Source: Desulfuromusa sp.
GTDB taxonomy: Bacteria; Desulfobacterota; Desulfuromonadia; Desulfuromonadales; Geopsychrobacteraceae
Direction: 5' to 3'
NCBI GenBank assembly: GCA_016744595.1
Contig: JADGEB010000019.1
Coordinates: forward strand, 1 to 64,000
Length of the DNA: 64,000 bases
The notes beneath the pieces are model-generated. The model saw only the letters and a list, made by a program, of their open reading frames with translations, had not been told where the DNA came from and made no database searches. Positions within the stretch are counted from its first letter, which is position 1; the number at the start of each line of letters is the position of its first letter. Positions 25,895 to 36,116 of this stretch are shown one piece after another. The translations under genes and the position numbers were made by a program.

Positions 25895-28150
25895 CTATTG
25901 GTTCACCAGATCTGACTTACTAAACCACATATTCAAGATAGTGCCGTTAGCTAAAATTCCATGATCAACCTTACCATAAGATCTGAGAGCACTGGTAGGA
26001 CCATTAATATCCATATTTTGCGCAGCAGACATTGTATCAGCTAAAGGCTTTCCTGCCTTTCGACCATTCGGCAACGCCCAACAACGCAGCCCCGCCACAA
26101 CATTTGCCTGGGCAGTCTGAACTCCACCATCCGACGTGTGACCTTTCCAGCATTTTAGCCGGCTGACTTCCTGAGCAAAATAGCGCAACACTTCAACCAC
26201 GAGATCATCAGCATAATCATCATCATTGCCATATTTTGGTACACTCAGTAATTTCTGCCTGATTTTTTCAAAGCCCTCAAAATCTGCTTCCAATGCTTGA
26301 CATAACTCATCCATTGAAATTTCTTTTTTTTCAAAAACCAACATTTTTATAGCGGCAAGGCTATCACCGATATCGGCAACTCCGATACATTCATGCGCGG
26401 GACCGATATCTACTTTTGCCCCTCCCGCAACAACGTCAATTCCTTTTTTAACTGCATCCCGCGACAGTATCGTAAATGTAGGCAGTTGAAACTGTTCTGC
26501 ATGGAGTTTTTCAGCAACAAGCAAATCTGCATGAGGTTGCCTTATTTGATATTTTAATTGAGTTTTTACTGCTGCAAAAAACTCATCAAATGATTTGAAA
26601 TCACGAGGATCGCCGGTTTCTACACCCATCATAGTGCCAGCGCCCCAGCCATCAATCCCACCGGGAAAGACACCGTTGTTTATTGCCAGACTGACGGTAT
26701 TGCCGAGATTAATAACCGATGAAGAGGTATGCCCAAACTGCAAACCCTGAACACCGGGCTCGACACAACCAAGAGCCACCGCCCCTTCTCGAAGCTCTTC
26801 TTCACTATACTGGCTCTTACCTTCCAATCCAGCATTGCGCATCCGCAGCATTGAATATAGTGTTTCAACATTAAAGAAAGAAGGATGCCCCATACCGTCT
26901 GCCGTCAATTTAGCTGCTTCGTAAATTAAAGAGTCCGGCGTTTTTTGATGAACCTGTAAATGGACGCTTGGACCGGTTGTTCTGACATTTCTCAGTGCTC
27001 TTAAACACAAGTAGGAAAGTAGATTGCTGGCATCCTTTCCTTCCTTAGTCAAGCCACCAACATCCAGCGAAATAAAACGATAGTATCCCCCGGTCTGCTG
27101 CGCTCTCTGCTTTGGTTGAAACCACACCAGATTGGTCACTTTAATATAAAACTCTTCAATAAGCTCAAGAGCCTCAGTAACCGTCAGGATGCCTTTGTCC
27201 AAATCATTTTGCAAAAAAGAGTGCATATATTGATCAAAGCGCCCAAGTGTAACAGCAGCTCCTGACCCTTCAATATTTAATAAGACCAATACAAACCAGC
27301 AGGCCTGTAAAGCTTCCATAAAACTTTCAGGGGGATGGTATGGAACTCTGGAACAACATTCGGCTATACAATTGAGCTCTTCTTTTCTTTTGGAATCCTG
27401 GCAACTGGAAGCCATTTCTCGAGCTTTTTGTGCATAATTTTCACCTAGAGTCCGGGTTGCAAGACAAATAGCAATTATGCCTTCATAAAAATCTCGCTTT
27501 CCCACACTATCGGGATCAACTTCGTCAAGTTCGGCTAATGCATTTCTGGCAATTTCCTCATATCCCTTAAATCCATTTTCCATAAAAACGCTATAGTCAG
27601 GGGTAAAATGGGTTCCAGTATTTGAGATATAATTATTGATTGAACAGATGCCCGACAGTGTCCATTTTGAAGGATTTTTTACCCTTTTTGACCATTTGAA
27701 AGCTAAAGTTTTGTCTTTCCAATAAGGAATGTGCTTTTCAACTAATTCGTTCTTATCCCCATCACTTATAGTAAAGGGATCAAATTGCCGCGTCTCAAGA
27801 CTCTCCAATTCGATATCAAGCCAATCAGCACATACTTCAATACAGATATTTTCAGACCGTGGTTGCAACCCTTGCCAACCGACCAGTCTTTCATGTTCAT
27901 ATATTGCAACTGGTAGTGTTTCATAGACTTTAGCCAAAGCAAAATAACGGCGACGTAAAAAAGTTTCACCCTCAGTTTTTTTAAAATGATCAGTGAATAT
28001 TCTGGTTCGGTGAAGGTCAACCGAAGGTCTGTGAGAGTGCAATGCTTTGTTCAATTGTTTAATTCTAGTAGTGCTGCCTATTTCAGAAGACGTCCCGTCC
28101 CGCCATTCCATTCCTAGCTTGCTACCAACTTCTTTATTTTTTGAACTCAT
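25895..28150 (-). CDS. Glycyl radical enzyme catalytic subunit lacking its own glycine-loop domain
   Basis: 751 residues of the PFL-like ten-stranded barrel. The active-site loop is GCVEPG (Cys462, Glu464), which marks the dehydratase, C-X lyase and decarboxylase clades (glycerol/propanediol dehydratase, CutC, isethionate lyase) and excludes pyruvate formate-lyase, which has CC. The chain ends GILANGTILNMWFSKSDL, where intact relatives continue straight into the glycine-radical domain; that domain is the next gene. A stop codon and an independent ribosome site separate them. AAGGA precedes the ATG at 28150. Together the two chains total about 847 residues, the normal family size. The substrate is not inferable: key pocket residues do not spell a known member in my reading. 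Confidence 0.87.
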   Translation of the reverse strand: MSSKNKEVGSKLGMEWRDGTSSEIGSTTRIKQLNKALHSHRPSVDLHRTRIFTDHFKKTEGETFLRRRYFALAKVYETLPVAIYEHERLVGWQGLQPRSENICIEVCADWLDIELESLETRQFDPFTISDGDKNELVEKHIPYWKDKTLAFKWSKRVKNPSKWTLSGICSINNYISNTGTHFTPDYSVFMENGFKGYEEIARNALAELDEVDPDSVGKRDFYEGIIAICLATRTLGENYAQKAREMASSCQDSKRKEELNCIAECCSRVPYHPPESFMEALQACWFVLVLLNIEGSGAAVTLGRFDQYMHSFLQNDLDKGILTVTEALELIEEFYIKVTNLVWFQPKQRAQQTGGYYRFISLDVGGLTKEGKDASNLLSYLCLRALRNVRTTGPSVHLQVHQKTPDSLIYEAAKLTADGMGHPSFFNVETLYSMLRMRNAGLEGKSQYSEEELREGAVALGCVEPGVQGLQFGHTSSSVINLGNTVSLAINNGVFPGGIDGWGAGTMMGVETGDPRDFKSFDEFFAAVKTQLKYQIRQPHADLLVAEKLHAEQFQLPTFTILSRDAVKKGIDVVAGGAKVDIGPAHECIGVADIGDSLAAIKMLVFEKKEISMDELCQALEADFEGFEKIRQKLLSVPKYGNDDDYADDLVVEVLRYFAQEVSRLKCWKGHTSDGGVQTAQANVVAGLRCWALPNGRKAGKPLADTMSAAQNMDINGPTSALRSYGKVDHGILANGTILNMWFSKSDLVNQ

Positions 28151-28286
28151 AGTGATGTTTCCTTAAAGGATCCTTGATTCATTCAATTCACAACAAAACA
28201 AAGATCAAGAAGCCTGATTATGTTTCCAGGAAGCCAATACCATTGCCTCAATGATTAAAGCCTTCGGCAACAAAATAACCAGCAGG

Positions 28287-30326
28287 TCAAAGTTTCAATG
28301 CGATATCAAAAGCCTCAGCAATACCAGTCATGGCGTTACCAATTCTCTTCCCATCTCCGATGACATGCATTTCAGCAACTTTACTTTCTAAGCTTTTCTG
28401 TAGAGATTTTCTCGGACGAGCTCCGACACTTAAGATGATGGTATCTGCATCGAGGAAAAAATCGGTATTTGCTTTTTCCAGCATAATTCCGTCAGAGTTA
28501 ATCTCTTTCAATTTGGCATGGCTACAAACCCTGATATTACTGTTATAAAATCTCCGAATAAGATTTGTCCGCGATGTGAACCCCATACCAGGCACGACAT
28601 CCTCACGCTCTACAATGATACTGACCAGCTTGCCCTGAGAAGACAGATACTCCGCAGCATCGACTGCAGCATAACCAGCACGACACGCATAACTGGATTT
28701 TGACGACAAACCGGTAATATCTCCAGCAATCGGTTTTTCTTTGACTCGGCAGGTATAACTACAGGAATAACCACAAGTAATAATTGCAACATGTTTTCCA
28801 ACCTCAACTTTTGCCTCCATAACATCTTCAACAGATACAATATTGGCTCCAGCATGAATCGGAATATTATCAGGTATATAGGGTGTTGCTCCCATTGCAA
28901 AAACAACAGCATCCGGGGCTTGATTTTCAATCATTTGCGGGGTGGCTTCACTTTCAAGGTTCACCTGAACACCAGCCTTTGGTAGTGCCTTTTCCATATA
29001 AGTAAACAAGCGTTCCGTTTCAACCTTGGAAGGTGAAGTTGCAGCAAGACGGAAGGTACCGCCAAGATGTGAATCTTTTTCATGAAGAACCACACTATGT
29101 CCACGTTTAGCAGCGATTAGAGCCACTTCACAACCTGCTGGACCTCCACCAACCACAAGAATATTTTTCTTGCTACTGACCTGTGGCAACTCTTCCAGAA
29201 TCGTTTCATTCAATGTACCTAACGCGGGGTTAGTTAAACAGGTACTTGGAGAAAGCATCCACAAAACATCACTACAGCCTTGTGAACACCAGATGCAGGG
29301 ATGAATATCCTCCACCTTCCCCTCTAAAAGTTTATTGGCATAACCAGGGTCTGCCATCTGGGGGCGCCCGATACAGACAAAATCAGCAGTTTTGGATGAT
29401 AAAACACCCTCAACCATATCTTCTGAAATTCTTTTTGCGACCATAACAGGAATGTTGACCGCCTTTTTAATACCAGCAGCCAAATAAAGCCAGGTTCCTC
29501 GAGATGAAGCCGCTGTCGGATCATGAAGAGAATGTTTTGACTCACGCAATCCAGCCGAGATACTGATGCAATCAACCCCTGCTTTTTCCAATGCAACCCC
29601 GATCATGCGAGCATCAATATGAGTGACACCACCGGAGAGGTTGAAATCATCACCATTGATACGAGCCACAACAGGGTAATCTGATCCGCACTGTTCTTTA
29701 ATCTCTTTAATCACTTCACAAACAAACTTTAGCCCACCAATCAAACCACCATATTCATCTTCTCGTTGATTAAGAAATGGTGAAAGAAAAGAACAGGCAA
29801 GATATCCATGTGCAAAGTGTGCCTCTACTGCGTCAAAACCAGATTTTTTAGCCCGCAAAGCCGCACTCCCAAAACTTTTGATAATGGATCTTATTTCATA
29901 AAGCGTTAAAGAACGCGGCATTTCTTTATAAAGACTCTCTGTATTGACAATTTCTGAGCATGAGACCGTTGGTGAACCACCTGATGCAGTACTTGATTGG
30001 CGTCCAGCGTGTGCAATCTGCAAACAGACCTTCGCATTATGCTTATGTACTTCATCAGTCAATTTACGTAGTGATGTGATGTATTTATCATCAGCAACAG
30101 AGCCATTCAGGACACACCGTCCGGAGGGATATTCAATGGCAGCATACTCAACTGTCACCAATCCACAGCCACCTTTAGCTCTTAATCCATAGTAGCGAAT
30201 CGCTTCATCGGTAAAATGACCTTCATGGGTTCTATTAACAGCCATCGCTGGCAACACAAGCCTATTCTTCAGTTCCAGTGTCCCAATTTTACCTGGCTGA
30301 GCAATTAATCTCTTTTCGGATTCCAT
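28287..30326 (-). CDS. Old yellow enzyme / 2,4-dienoyl-CoA reductase family oxidoreductase
   Basis: About 679 residues in the NADH:flavin oxidoreductase layout. Residues 1-340 form the FMN TIM barrel, including DAVEAHFAHGYLACSFLSPF with its catalytic-site His pair. A 4Fe-4S site CIWCSQGCSDVLWMLSPSTC follows (about 350). The C-terminal half holds an FAD/NAD module beginning NILVVGGGPAGCEVA. Such enzymes reduce enoates or dienoyl-CoA, or act as enal/enone reductases in anaerobes. The ATG at 30326 is preferred because the earlier ATG directly abuts the AGGAG. The gene lies upstream of the glycyl radical enzyme and may act on its product or precursor. Confidence 0.83.
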   Translation of the reverse strand: MESEKRLIAQPGKIGTLELKNRLVLPAMAVNRTHEGHFTDEAIRYYGLRAKGGCGLVTVEYAAIEYPSGRCVLNGSVADDKYITSLRKLTDEVHKHNAKVCLQIAHAGRQSSTASGGSPTVSCSEIVNTESLYKEMPRSLTLYEIRSIIKSFGSAALRAKKSGFDAVEAHFAHGYLACSFLSPFLNQREDEYGGLIGGLKFVCEVIKEIKEQCGSDYPVVARINGDDFNLSGGVTHIDARMIGVALEKAGVDCISISAGLRESKHSLHDPTAASSRGTWLYLAAGIKKAVNIPVMVAKRISEDMVEGVLSSKTADFVCIGRPQMADPGYANKLLEGKVEDIHPCIWCSQGCSDVLWMLSPSTCLTNPALGTLNETILEELPQVSSKKNILVVGGGPAGCEVALIAAKRGHSVVLHEKDSHLGGTFRLAATSPSKVETERLFTYMEKALPKAGVQVNLESEATPQMIENQAPDAVVFAMGATPYIPDNIPIHAGANIVSVEDVMEAKVEVGKHVAIITCGYSCSYTCRVKEKPIAGDITGLSSKSSYACRAGYAAVDAAEYLSSQGKLVSIIVEREDVVPGMGFTSRTNLIRRFYNSNIRVCSHAKLKEINSDGIMLEKANTDFFLDADTIILSVGARPRKSLQKSLESKVAEMHVIGDGKRIGNAMTGIAEAFDIALKL

Positions 30327-30455
30327 CTTTTGCATCTCCTGATTTATTAATACAATCGATCCTCCCCGTTTATTCTGGAGAGAATACGACTTAATTATTC
30401 ATTCTAAAACAGTCTTCCTACCTACCTATCAAACGAAAGATCATTATCGCTGAAG

Positions 30456-30917
30456 CTATTCTTCAGTAGCAGTATTTCGAACCATGATAACAGGAACATT
30501 CGATGAGCGAAGAACCCTCTCTGCCACACTTCCCATAACCCATCGACTGACCCCAGAACGACCATGTGTTGCAATAACCAACAAGCTGATGTCATGCTGA
30601 GCGGTATAATCAATAATACTTTCGGCTGCGAAACCTATAACAATTTCAGAATGAAGAGATATTTTCTGCGATGAAAAGCGATCAAGAACCCCTTTCAGAT
30701 ATTCTTCTGCTTTTTCTTTCAGTGTCACTTCCATCTCCGCCATCTCTACCTCGGAAAACGCCGATATTGCTTCTTTAGATCCATGAAACATGGGCTCAAG
30801 AACTCGGAGAAAAACTATCGAATTCACTTTGCATTCATTGACGATAGCCTCTACTTGGGAGAGAACACCTTCAGCAGTCTCAGATCCATCTAATGGTACC
30901 AAAATATTTTTAAACAT
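30456..30917 (-). CDS. Universal stress protein, UspA family
   Basis: This 153-residue protein has the USP fold: N-terminal NILVPLDGSETA and the ATP-binding ATHGRSGVSRWVMGSVAERVL near the C-terminus (G-x2-G-x9-G-S pattern). Such small ATP-binding proteins often sit beside TRAP transporters, where TeaD-like USPs modulate uptake; placement just downstream of DctQM fits that. The start at 30917 (MFKNILVPLDG) matches the family and has AAGGTG upstream; a start four codons earlier is possible. Confidence 0.83.
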   Translation of the reverse strand: MFKNILVPLDGSETAEGVLSQVEAIVNECKVNSIVFLRVLEPMFHGSKEAISAFSEVEMAEMEVTLKEKAEEYLKGVLDRFSSQKISLHSEIVIGFAAESIIDYTAQHDISLLVIATHGRSGVSRWVMGSVAERVLRSSNVPVIMVRNTATEE

Positions 30918-31018
30918 CTGCACCTTCATGTTGTTAGCCTTATTTTGTAACGAGTGATAATCAAACCCAAATTCAACATTATCCTCTGCTCAAACCTTGG
31001 ACAAACTCCTCCTGTTGC

Positions 31019-32926
31019 TTAAGGGATCGGATACCCAAATATAATATGGGGAAGACCAAGTGGGATAGCAGGAAAGGTCGCTATAATCAGGATATCGACA
31101 ACCATGATTATCATAAATGGAACAGTCGCTCGCACAGCTCCAGCAAAGGGAACATCTGCTAATTGTGCGGTAATAAAAAGATTGAGAGCTACCGGAGGAG
31201 TGATCATCCCCAGCCCCATATTCGTACAAAGAAGGACGCCCCAATGGACAGGATCGACATGTGCCGTTGCTAAAAGAGGCAAAAATGAGGGTAGGAAGCC
31301 AAAAATCATTGCAGGAGGCTCCAAAAACATTCCCAAAACGAAAAACACAAAACTTACCATAAAGATAACTGCCAGATTTTCTGTACTGATTGATGTGACA
31401 AAATCCAACACATGCTTAGGAACAAGATCCCGTGCCAAAACAAAACCAAGAAACCCTGAAGTAGCAGCCATGAATAAAGTCATTCCGCTAATGTGTCCAG
31501 CTTCTACCACAGCTTGATACATATTTTTCGGTTTAGCTTTTCTATAAAAAATTGCCAGAATTGTTACATAACCAACCAATAAACCACCGACCTCAGCTGG
31601 AGTGCAAACACCACCAAGGATTGCCGAAGCTAAGAAAACCAGCCCCATAAGCCCTGGCAAAGCCTTTACAGTACGGGGAAGATACTCTGTTCGATCCACA
31701 ATTTCGCGAGGATAGTTATTTCGACGAGCATGAATAAGAACCAGAACAATGAAACTTCCGGCGAGAAGAAATGCCGGTACGACACTCGCGGCAGCCAACC
31801 GACTCACTGATGTATTGGTCGCAGCAGCATAGAGTAGCAGTGTAATTGACAAGGGAGCCATCATCCCAAGCGTTCCTGAGGTTCCCTGAAGAGCAGCGCA
31901 AAAAGAAGCCATGTATCCTCTTTTTTTCATCTGCGGAATCATCAGTGACCCGATAGCTGCCGTATCCGAGACAGCAGAACCGGAGATGTCTCCAAAAATA
32001 AAGCTCGCAATAACATTGGCAGCTCCAAGCCCGCCACGAACACGTCCGACCAGAACCTGAGCAAAATCTACAATAAATTTAGCAATTCCTGCTTCATGCA
32101 TCAGTTTTCCAGCTAACATGAGCAGTGGAATTGCCATTAGTGCTATAATGTTAAAACCATTAAAGACCTGCTCTGCGCCAACAGTAAATGGAACATCTCC
32201 AACGGTACCAACATAAAATGTTGCCATTAATCCAAGAGCCAAAGCGACAGGAACCCCGAGTAACATTGGGACAAAGAGTGCAGCCAGCAACATTGCACCA
32301 CGCAAATAGCCAGTCACCTCCACATATTGCCCGATGGGGAGCAGCATCAGGAGAAGAAACGTCCCGCCAATCATTAATTTGAGGATAAATGTCAGCCTGA
32401 AACCTGAAGTGAAATTGCGACGCGGCCAGTGCACAAGCATAATCACGCAAGCCACTAAAATAGCCATAAAAGGAATTGAACAGGGCCAACGAAGTGCATC
32501 CGTTCGCATCCCCTCCACCAGAGGGAGATACTCAAAACAGGAGAGCGTCAACGCTAACAGGTACCCAAGAGACAAACCTTCAGCGGCCACACTGACGCGT
32601 GCATTCCAGATCGGCGTAAGTTTTTGTACAAAAAGATCCAGGGTGACATGCTTGTCGTGTAGATAACCAGAAGCAATTGAAAGACATGTAGCCCACAGAA
32701 AAACCATCAGCGCAGCCTCATCTGCCCACACCAATGAATCATTCAATACATAACGGAAAAATACGCCAAAAAGTGTAATACCGACCAGTGCAATAGTGGC
32801 AAGCACAAAAGAAAAAGTACAAATACGATCTACAAAATCACTGATACATTCTAGTAACTTCATACAACCGCTTGACTGTTGATTTGGTAAATGCATGGTA
32901 TCTGCAGCGCTATTCATGTCTTCCAT
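31019..32926 (-). CDS. dctQM: TRAP transporter fused small and large membrane subunits (DctQ-DctM)
   Basis: 635 residues with about 16 membrane segments. Residues about 20-180 form the four-helix DctQ region (FVDRICTFSFV, FFRYVLNDSLVWADE), and residues about 190-620 the DctM region (MLLGVPVALALGLMA, DISGSAVSDTAAIG and LCTNMGLGMITPPVALNLF). DctM is the Na+-coupled permease and DctQ its scaffold; DctQM fusions are well known. Transport is of carboxylates or sulfonates in the known families. The binding-protein gene is immediately upstream, 190 bases away. Confidence 0.9.
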   Translation of the reverse strand: MEDMNSAADTMHLPNQQSSGCMKLLECISDFVDRICTFSFVLATIALVGITLFGVFFRYVLNDSLVWADEAALMVFLWATCLSIASGYLHDKHVTLDLFVQKLTPIWNARVSVAAEGLSLGYLLALTLSCFEYLPLVEGMRTDALRWPCSIPFMAILVACVIMLVHWPRRNFTSGFRLTFILKLMIGGTFLLLMLLPIGQYVEVTGYLRGAMLLAALFVPMLLGVPVALALGLMATFYVGTVGDVPFTVGAEQVFNGFNIIALMAIPLLMLAGKLMHEAGIAKFIVDFAQVLVGRVRGGLGAANVIASFIFGDISGSAVSDTAAIGSLMIPQMKKRGYMASFCAALQGTSGTLGMMAPLSITLLLYAAATNTSVSRLAAASVVPAFLLAGSFIVLVLIHARRNNYPREIVDRTEYLPRTVKALPGLMGLVFLASAILGGVCTPAEVGGLLVGYVTILAIFYRKAKPKNMYQAVVEAGHISGMTLFMAATSGFLGFVLARDLVPKHVLDFVTSISTENLAVIFMVSFVFFVLGMFLEPPAMIFGFLPSFLPLLATAHVDPVHWGVLLCTNMGLGMITPPVALNLFITAQLADVPFAGAVRATVPFMIIMVVDILIIATFPAIPLGLPHIIFGYPIP

Positions 32927-33057
32927 CTATCGTTCCTCTTCAACCTGCTTGGTAAATTAAACGACAATAATTACACTCGAAATACCCATATCACACTTCT
33001 TCAAGAAACAAAAAAGAGTTTATAGTTACGGACTATTCGGATGATTCCAATTCGACT

Positions 33058-33077
33058 CCCCCTACAAAGGTTGGGGG
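33058..33077 (-). other. GC stem-loop in the dctP-dctQM spacer
   Basis: CCCCC at 33058-33062 pairs with GGGGG at 33073-33077 around a ten-base loop. No U-tract follows on the minus strand. It may trim or stabilise mRNA so that the periplasmic protein outnumbers the permease, as is common in TRAP and ABC operons. Weak evidence beyond the base-pairing. Confidence 0.35.
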
Positions 33078-33116
33078 TGGCTATTACAACTTCGTAATGC
33101 CACACCCGTAACAAAC

Positions 33117-34169
33117 CTAACGTGGATCTGCGTTATAAATGCTATTGGCGACATCTAGATTGATCTTGCCTTTAAATGCCTCAGCAACCTCTTTCCAGAC
33201 AGATTCCCGGACAGATAACCACTGTGCCATTTCTTCCTTGTTAGGGTGATAAATTTCAACACCGCTTTCCTCAAACTCTTTGATAGCAACCGCAACTTTT
33301 TCTCTTGCCCACTCTCCAGCCATGGGCTTAACCAACTCAACCGCATCCATGAGAGCTTTTTGTTGCGAAGCTGACATCGAATCAAATTTCTTTTGATTGA
33401 TATAGATAGGCAATAAATTTATCCGAAATCCCATAGCGACATAATGCTTGGCAATCTCGAATACTTTCAAGGCAGCTAGAGGAGCAATAGGAGTTACAGC
33501 ATTTCCATCCACAACACCCTGTTGAACTGCAGAATAGAGCTGGCTATAAGGAACCGGACTAGGATTTGCTCCATAAGCTCTCATCAGTGCAATTTCGACA
33601 GGACTTCCAGTAGTACGAAGCTTCATCCCCTTGATATCTGCAGGAACTTTCACTTGCTTGCTTCGTAAAATCAAGTCCGTACCAGTAACCGAGGCATCAT
33701 AGCCATGGCTTGTTATCATCAGAACCTTGACCCCGAGATCTTTTTCAAAGCGAGCAACGGCTTTTTTTCCCTCTGGATGAGTTTCAAGAAAATCAATATA
33801 GGCTTTGTCATTTTTAAACAAGAAAGGCAAATCGAACTGAATAAAAGCATCTGTAAAGGACGATAGGTTAGGCAGAGCTGTATAACCAATGTCTACACTG
33901 CCAGACTTTACTGCAGCAGCCAACTGCCGTTCAATTCCAAGAGATTGATAAAATGGCTCAGCCATCAACTCCCCATGACTTAATTCAGTTGTAAGTTCAC
34001 ATAATTTTCCGACGACCAAAGCTGGTGCTGTAGATTCTGCCGGGTCAGAAGCCCCCGCTCGAAGAATCATAGCCCCACTTGCCAAAACTGGAGTTGCACC
34101 GAAAACCCAAAATACACAGAATAAAACAATTGCCATTGATCCAAAATTAATACGATAATTCTTTTCCAT
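33117..34169 (-). CDS. dctP: TRAP transporter substrate-binding protein, DctP family
   Basis: 350 residues with a cleavable signal peptide (hydrophobic residues about 11-29, then PVLASG). It carries the DctP pattern: RLAAAVKSGSVDIGYTALP, ADIKGMKLRTTGSPVEI (containing the carboxylate-binding Arg region) and YSQLYSAVQQGVVDGN. The protein is periplasmic and delivers the substrate to DctQM. The DctP Arg is typical for organic anions, so the substrate probably carries a carboxylate. The gene has its own promoter 50 bases upstream. Confidence 0.9.
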   Translation of the reverse strand: MEKNYRINFGSMAIVLFCVFWVFGATPVLASGAMILRAGASDPAESTAPALVVGKLCELTTELSHGELMAEPFYQSLGIERQLAAAVKSGSVDIGYTALPNLSSFTDAFIQFDLPFLFKNDKAYIDFLETHPEGKKAVARFEKDLGVKVLMITSHGYDASVTGTDLILRSKQVKVPADIKGMKLRTTGSPVEIALMRAYGANPSPVPYSQLYSAVQQGVVDGNAVTPIAPLAALKVFEIAKHYVAMGFRINLLPIYINQKKFDSMSASQQKALMDAVELVKPMAGEWAREKVAVAIKEFEESGVEIYHPNKEEMAQWLSVRESVWKEVAEAFKGKINLDVANSIYNADPR

Positions 34170-34218
34170 TTCTCAGTCTCCCTTCTGAAGTAAAATAGTG
34201 TTTTGCCGATGTGCTACA

Positions 34219-34247
34219 TGTATAGTCAATTAATCATGTACTGTCAA
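34219..34247 (-). promoter_or_regulatory. Sigma-70-type promoter of dctP
   Basis: On the minus strand TTGACA (34242-34247) is followed after exactly 17 bases by TATACA (34219-34224). It nearly repeats the promoter at 41743-41771, even in the spacer (both end ATTGAC before the -10). The predicted leader to dctP is about 45 bases. A shared regulator, perhaps the GntR protein, is a natural explanation. Confidence 0.6.
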
Positions 34248-34675
34248 CTATAAATGTTTACATTTACCGGCAAGCAAGTTAGTCGAGATAATTACAAGCC
34301 ATAAAAACAAATCTACGCAGTGGACTCACTTCATAATTCTACTACACAGAATTTACAATTAGCTGATTATATTGAAGTTTATGATACTACTGAGTTGTCT
34401 TAAAATCTACAGAGGAGTTTTCTTGTGTGATTTTCCAAATCAACATAGACTTGATTGGAATGATAAGCAGTTACGGCTCTTAATGGTTTTATAGGTCAAT
34501 CAGCCACCCCAGCCACATGGGAATATCACAATTGACGCCTTACATCACACAGGATTTCAAAAGATTTATCACAGGAAGAACCGTTCAAATCATCATTCTT
34601 CTAAGTACGGTCGCGTGTCTAACTGAAAATAAAAGTCATAATATAATTATATTTTCAATCTATAATTGTGCATTT
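34248..34675. other. Intergenic region between a LarA-like gene and dctP
   Basis: No gene or RNA is supported. It is AT-rich and has an imperfect hairpin near 34573-34602 (GGAAGAA against TTCTTCT) that could be the 3' end of the LarA-like gene's transcript. Nothing else was noticed. Confidence 0.3.
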
Positions 34676-35941
34676 TTACAGTAAAAAAGGCCGTAACAAA
34701 CCACCATTATCAAACTGGAAACCATCTTCATCACCAAGAATCTCCACCCCCTCAAGAACCTGAACATCAGCCAATAATGATTCAGAAATAAGAAGTTCTG
34801 ACATTTTAAGAGTATTCTTCGCTCGTATGATTCTAGCCTCATGGAACGGTATCGCACCAATAAGTTGCGCCGCTGCCTGAAGCAACTCCCGATCAGTTTC
34901 AAAATACATAGGAATTTTTCCCTGAACCGAAAACCCCCCAATAATAGTATTAAGATAAGTTGCATGACGGTTCACCTTCTTCACCAAGCGCTCGGTCGTC
35001 AAGTCTGCAATCCCCAGCCCAATAGCATTGCCTTTGGAAGCCGCAGTAATATCAAGAACTGCAAGAATTTTAATATCAGGTTTAAGTGGATCGGGAACAT
35101 CACGTTCCATAATACGCCCAGTAACACTGCTATCCATCCCAGGTCCGCTAATTTCTTTTCCCATTTCATCCAGTAACAGGAAATCCACAGAATCGACCGG
35201 TAAAGAAGGCATAAGTTCCTTCGCTTTGAGTAGAAGAAGTTTCTCTTCCCGTTCTATATCCTTCGATCTGATTGCCCTGACATCTGCTATCTGCTTATAG
35301 GCATTTTCTACGAGAGCCAGACCAGCAATAACCTTGACTTTAGAAAGCACAACCCTCGCAGCCTCAGGAAGAAGGTCAATCATGCCAGGAGTTCCGTAAG
35401 AATGGATCGTTGATGCCCCCCGATCCTTTCCGAGTCCAATAGCAATAAGCTTCATCAACCCACTCTCAATGTCACTTTTAAATTGGGTGTGGGGCTTTAC
35501 CCGATTAATCAGGAGAACACCATCTGCCTCATATGCATTCCGATCCATATAAACGGGGATTGATGAATGCATCGTACCCACCTGAACAACATCCATTGAT
35601 GAAACAACAGGAGCTCCGATACGATCCTCCGTAATACCATACTCGGCAAGAATCTTTTCCTGCCCAGATGCGGAACCACCTCCATGACTGCCCATAGCGG
35701 GGACAATAAAGGGAGAGGCACCACGAAGCTTTAACCACTCGATGGTCACCCGGACAATATCTTCCAAATTGGTAATTCCACGACTTCCCACAGCCACTGC
35801 AATGCGAGCTCCGTCGAAACAAAATGGCAATCCAACTTGATCTAACTGAGCAACAACAGCCTCAGACACATTGGCTATAACTGGAGCATAGAAATTCTGT
35901 TTTACTCTGATCATCCGTGGATATTGTACGTCAGGAAACAT
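34676..35941 (-). CDS. LarA N-terminal-domain-like protein (DUF2088-related)
   Basis: 421 residues. Strand-loop motifs IAVAVGSRGITN, VPAMGSHGGGSASGQ and NRVKPHTQF followed by IESGLMKLIAIGLGK are those of the LarA-like (PF09861) superfamily, but the pincer-cofactor residues seen in the other LarA gene (H-x9-K pair) are not evident. It may act on a different hydroxy acid or have a non-racemase role. GGAG is upstream of the ATG. It lies between the LUD gene and the TRAP genes in the same direction. Confidence 0.55.
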   Translation of the reverse strand: MFPDVQYPRMIRVKQNFYAPVIANVSEAVVAQLDQVGLPFCFDGARIAVAVGSRGITNLEDIVRVTIEWLKLRGASPFIVPAMGSHGGGSASGQEKILAEYGITEDRIGAPVVSSMDVVQVGTMHSSIPVYMDRNAYEADGVLLINRVKPHTQFKSDIESGLMKLIAIGLGKDRGASTIHSYGTPGMIDLLPEAARVVLSKVKVIAGLALVENAYKQIADVRAIRSKDIEREEKLLLLKAKELMPSLPVDSVDFLLLDEMGKEISGPGMDSSVTGRIMERDVPDPLKPDIKILAVLDITAASKGNAIGLGIADLTTERLVKKVNRHATYLNTIIGGFSVQGKIPMYFETDRELLQAAAQLIGAIPFHEARIIRAKNTLKMSELLISESLLADVQVLEGVEILGDEDGFQFDNGGLLRPFLL

Positions 35942-36116
35942 GTGATATCTCCATAGGGAGGCTATTTACAAACAGTCGACAATGAACTCGTTGCCAAAAG
36001 AGAAGAGCTTTCAAGATACAGACATCATCCATTTGAAAAAACTATTCATCCTTCAACAGGCGAAAACATCAGCATATTGATTCACAACAAGATTGAAACC
36101 TAGAGGGACACGCTTA

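Noticed and set aside
25874..25900. Explanation of the split glycyl radical enzyme as a simple frameshift or sequencing error
   Set aside because: A single base change would not supply the separate Shine-Dalgarno sequence, a new start and a 21-residue extra N-terminus. It remains formally testable by resequencing.
25584..28150. Assignment as pyruvate formate-lyase with a YfiD spare part
   Set aside because: The large chain has GCVEPG rather than the double Cys of PFL and lacks its own glycine domain, and the activase has two extra ferredoxin clusters not found in PFL activase.
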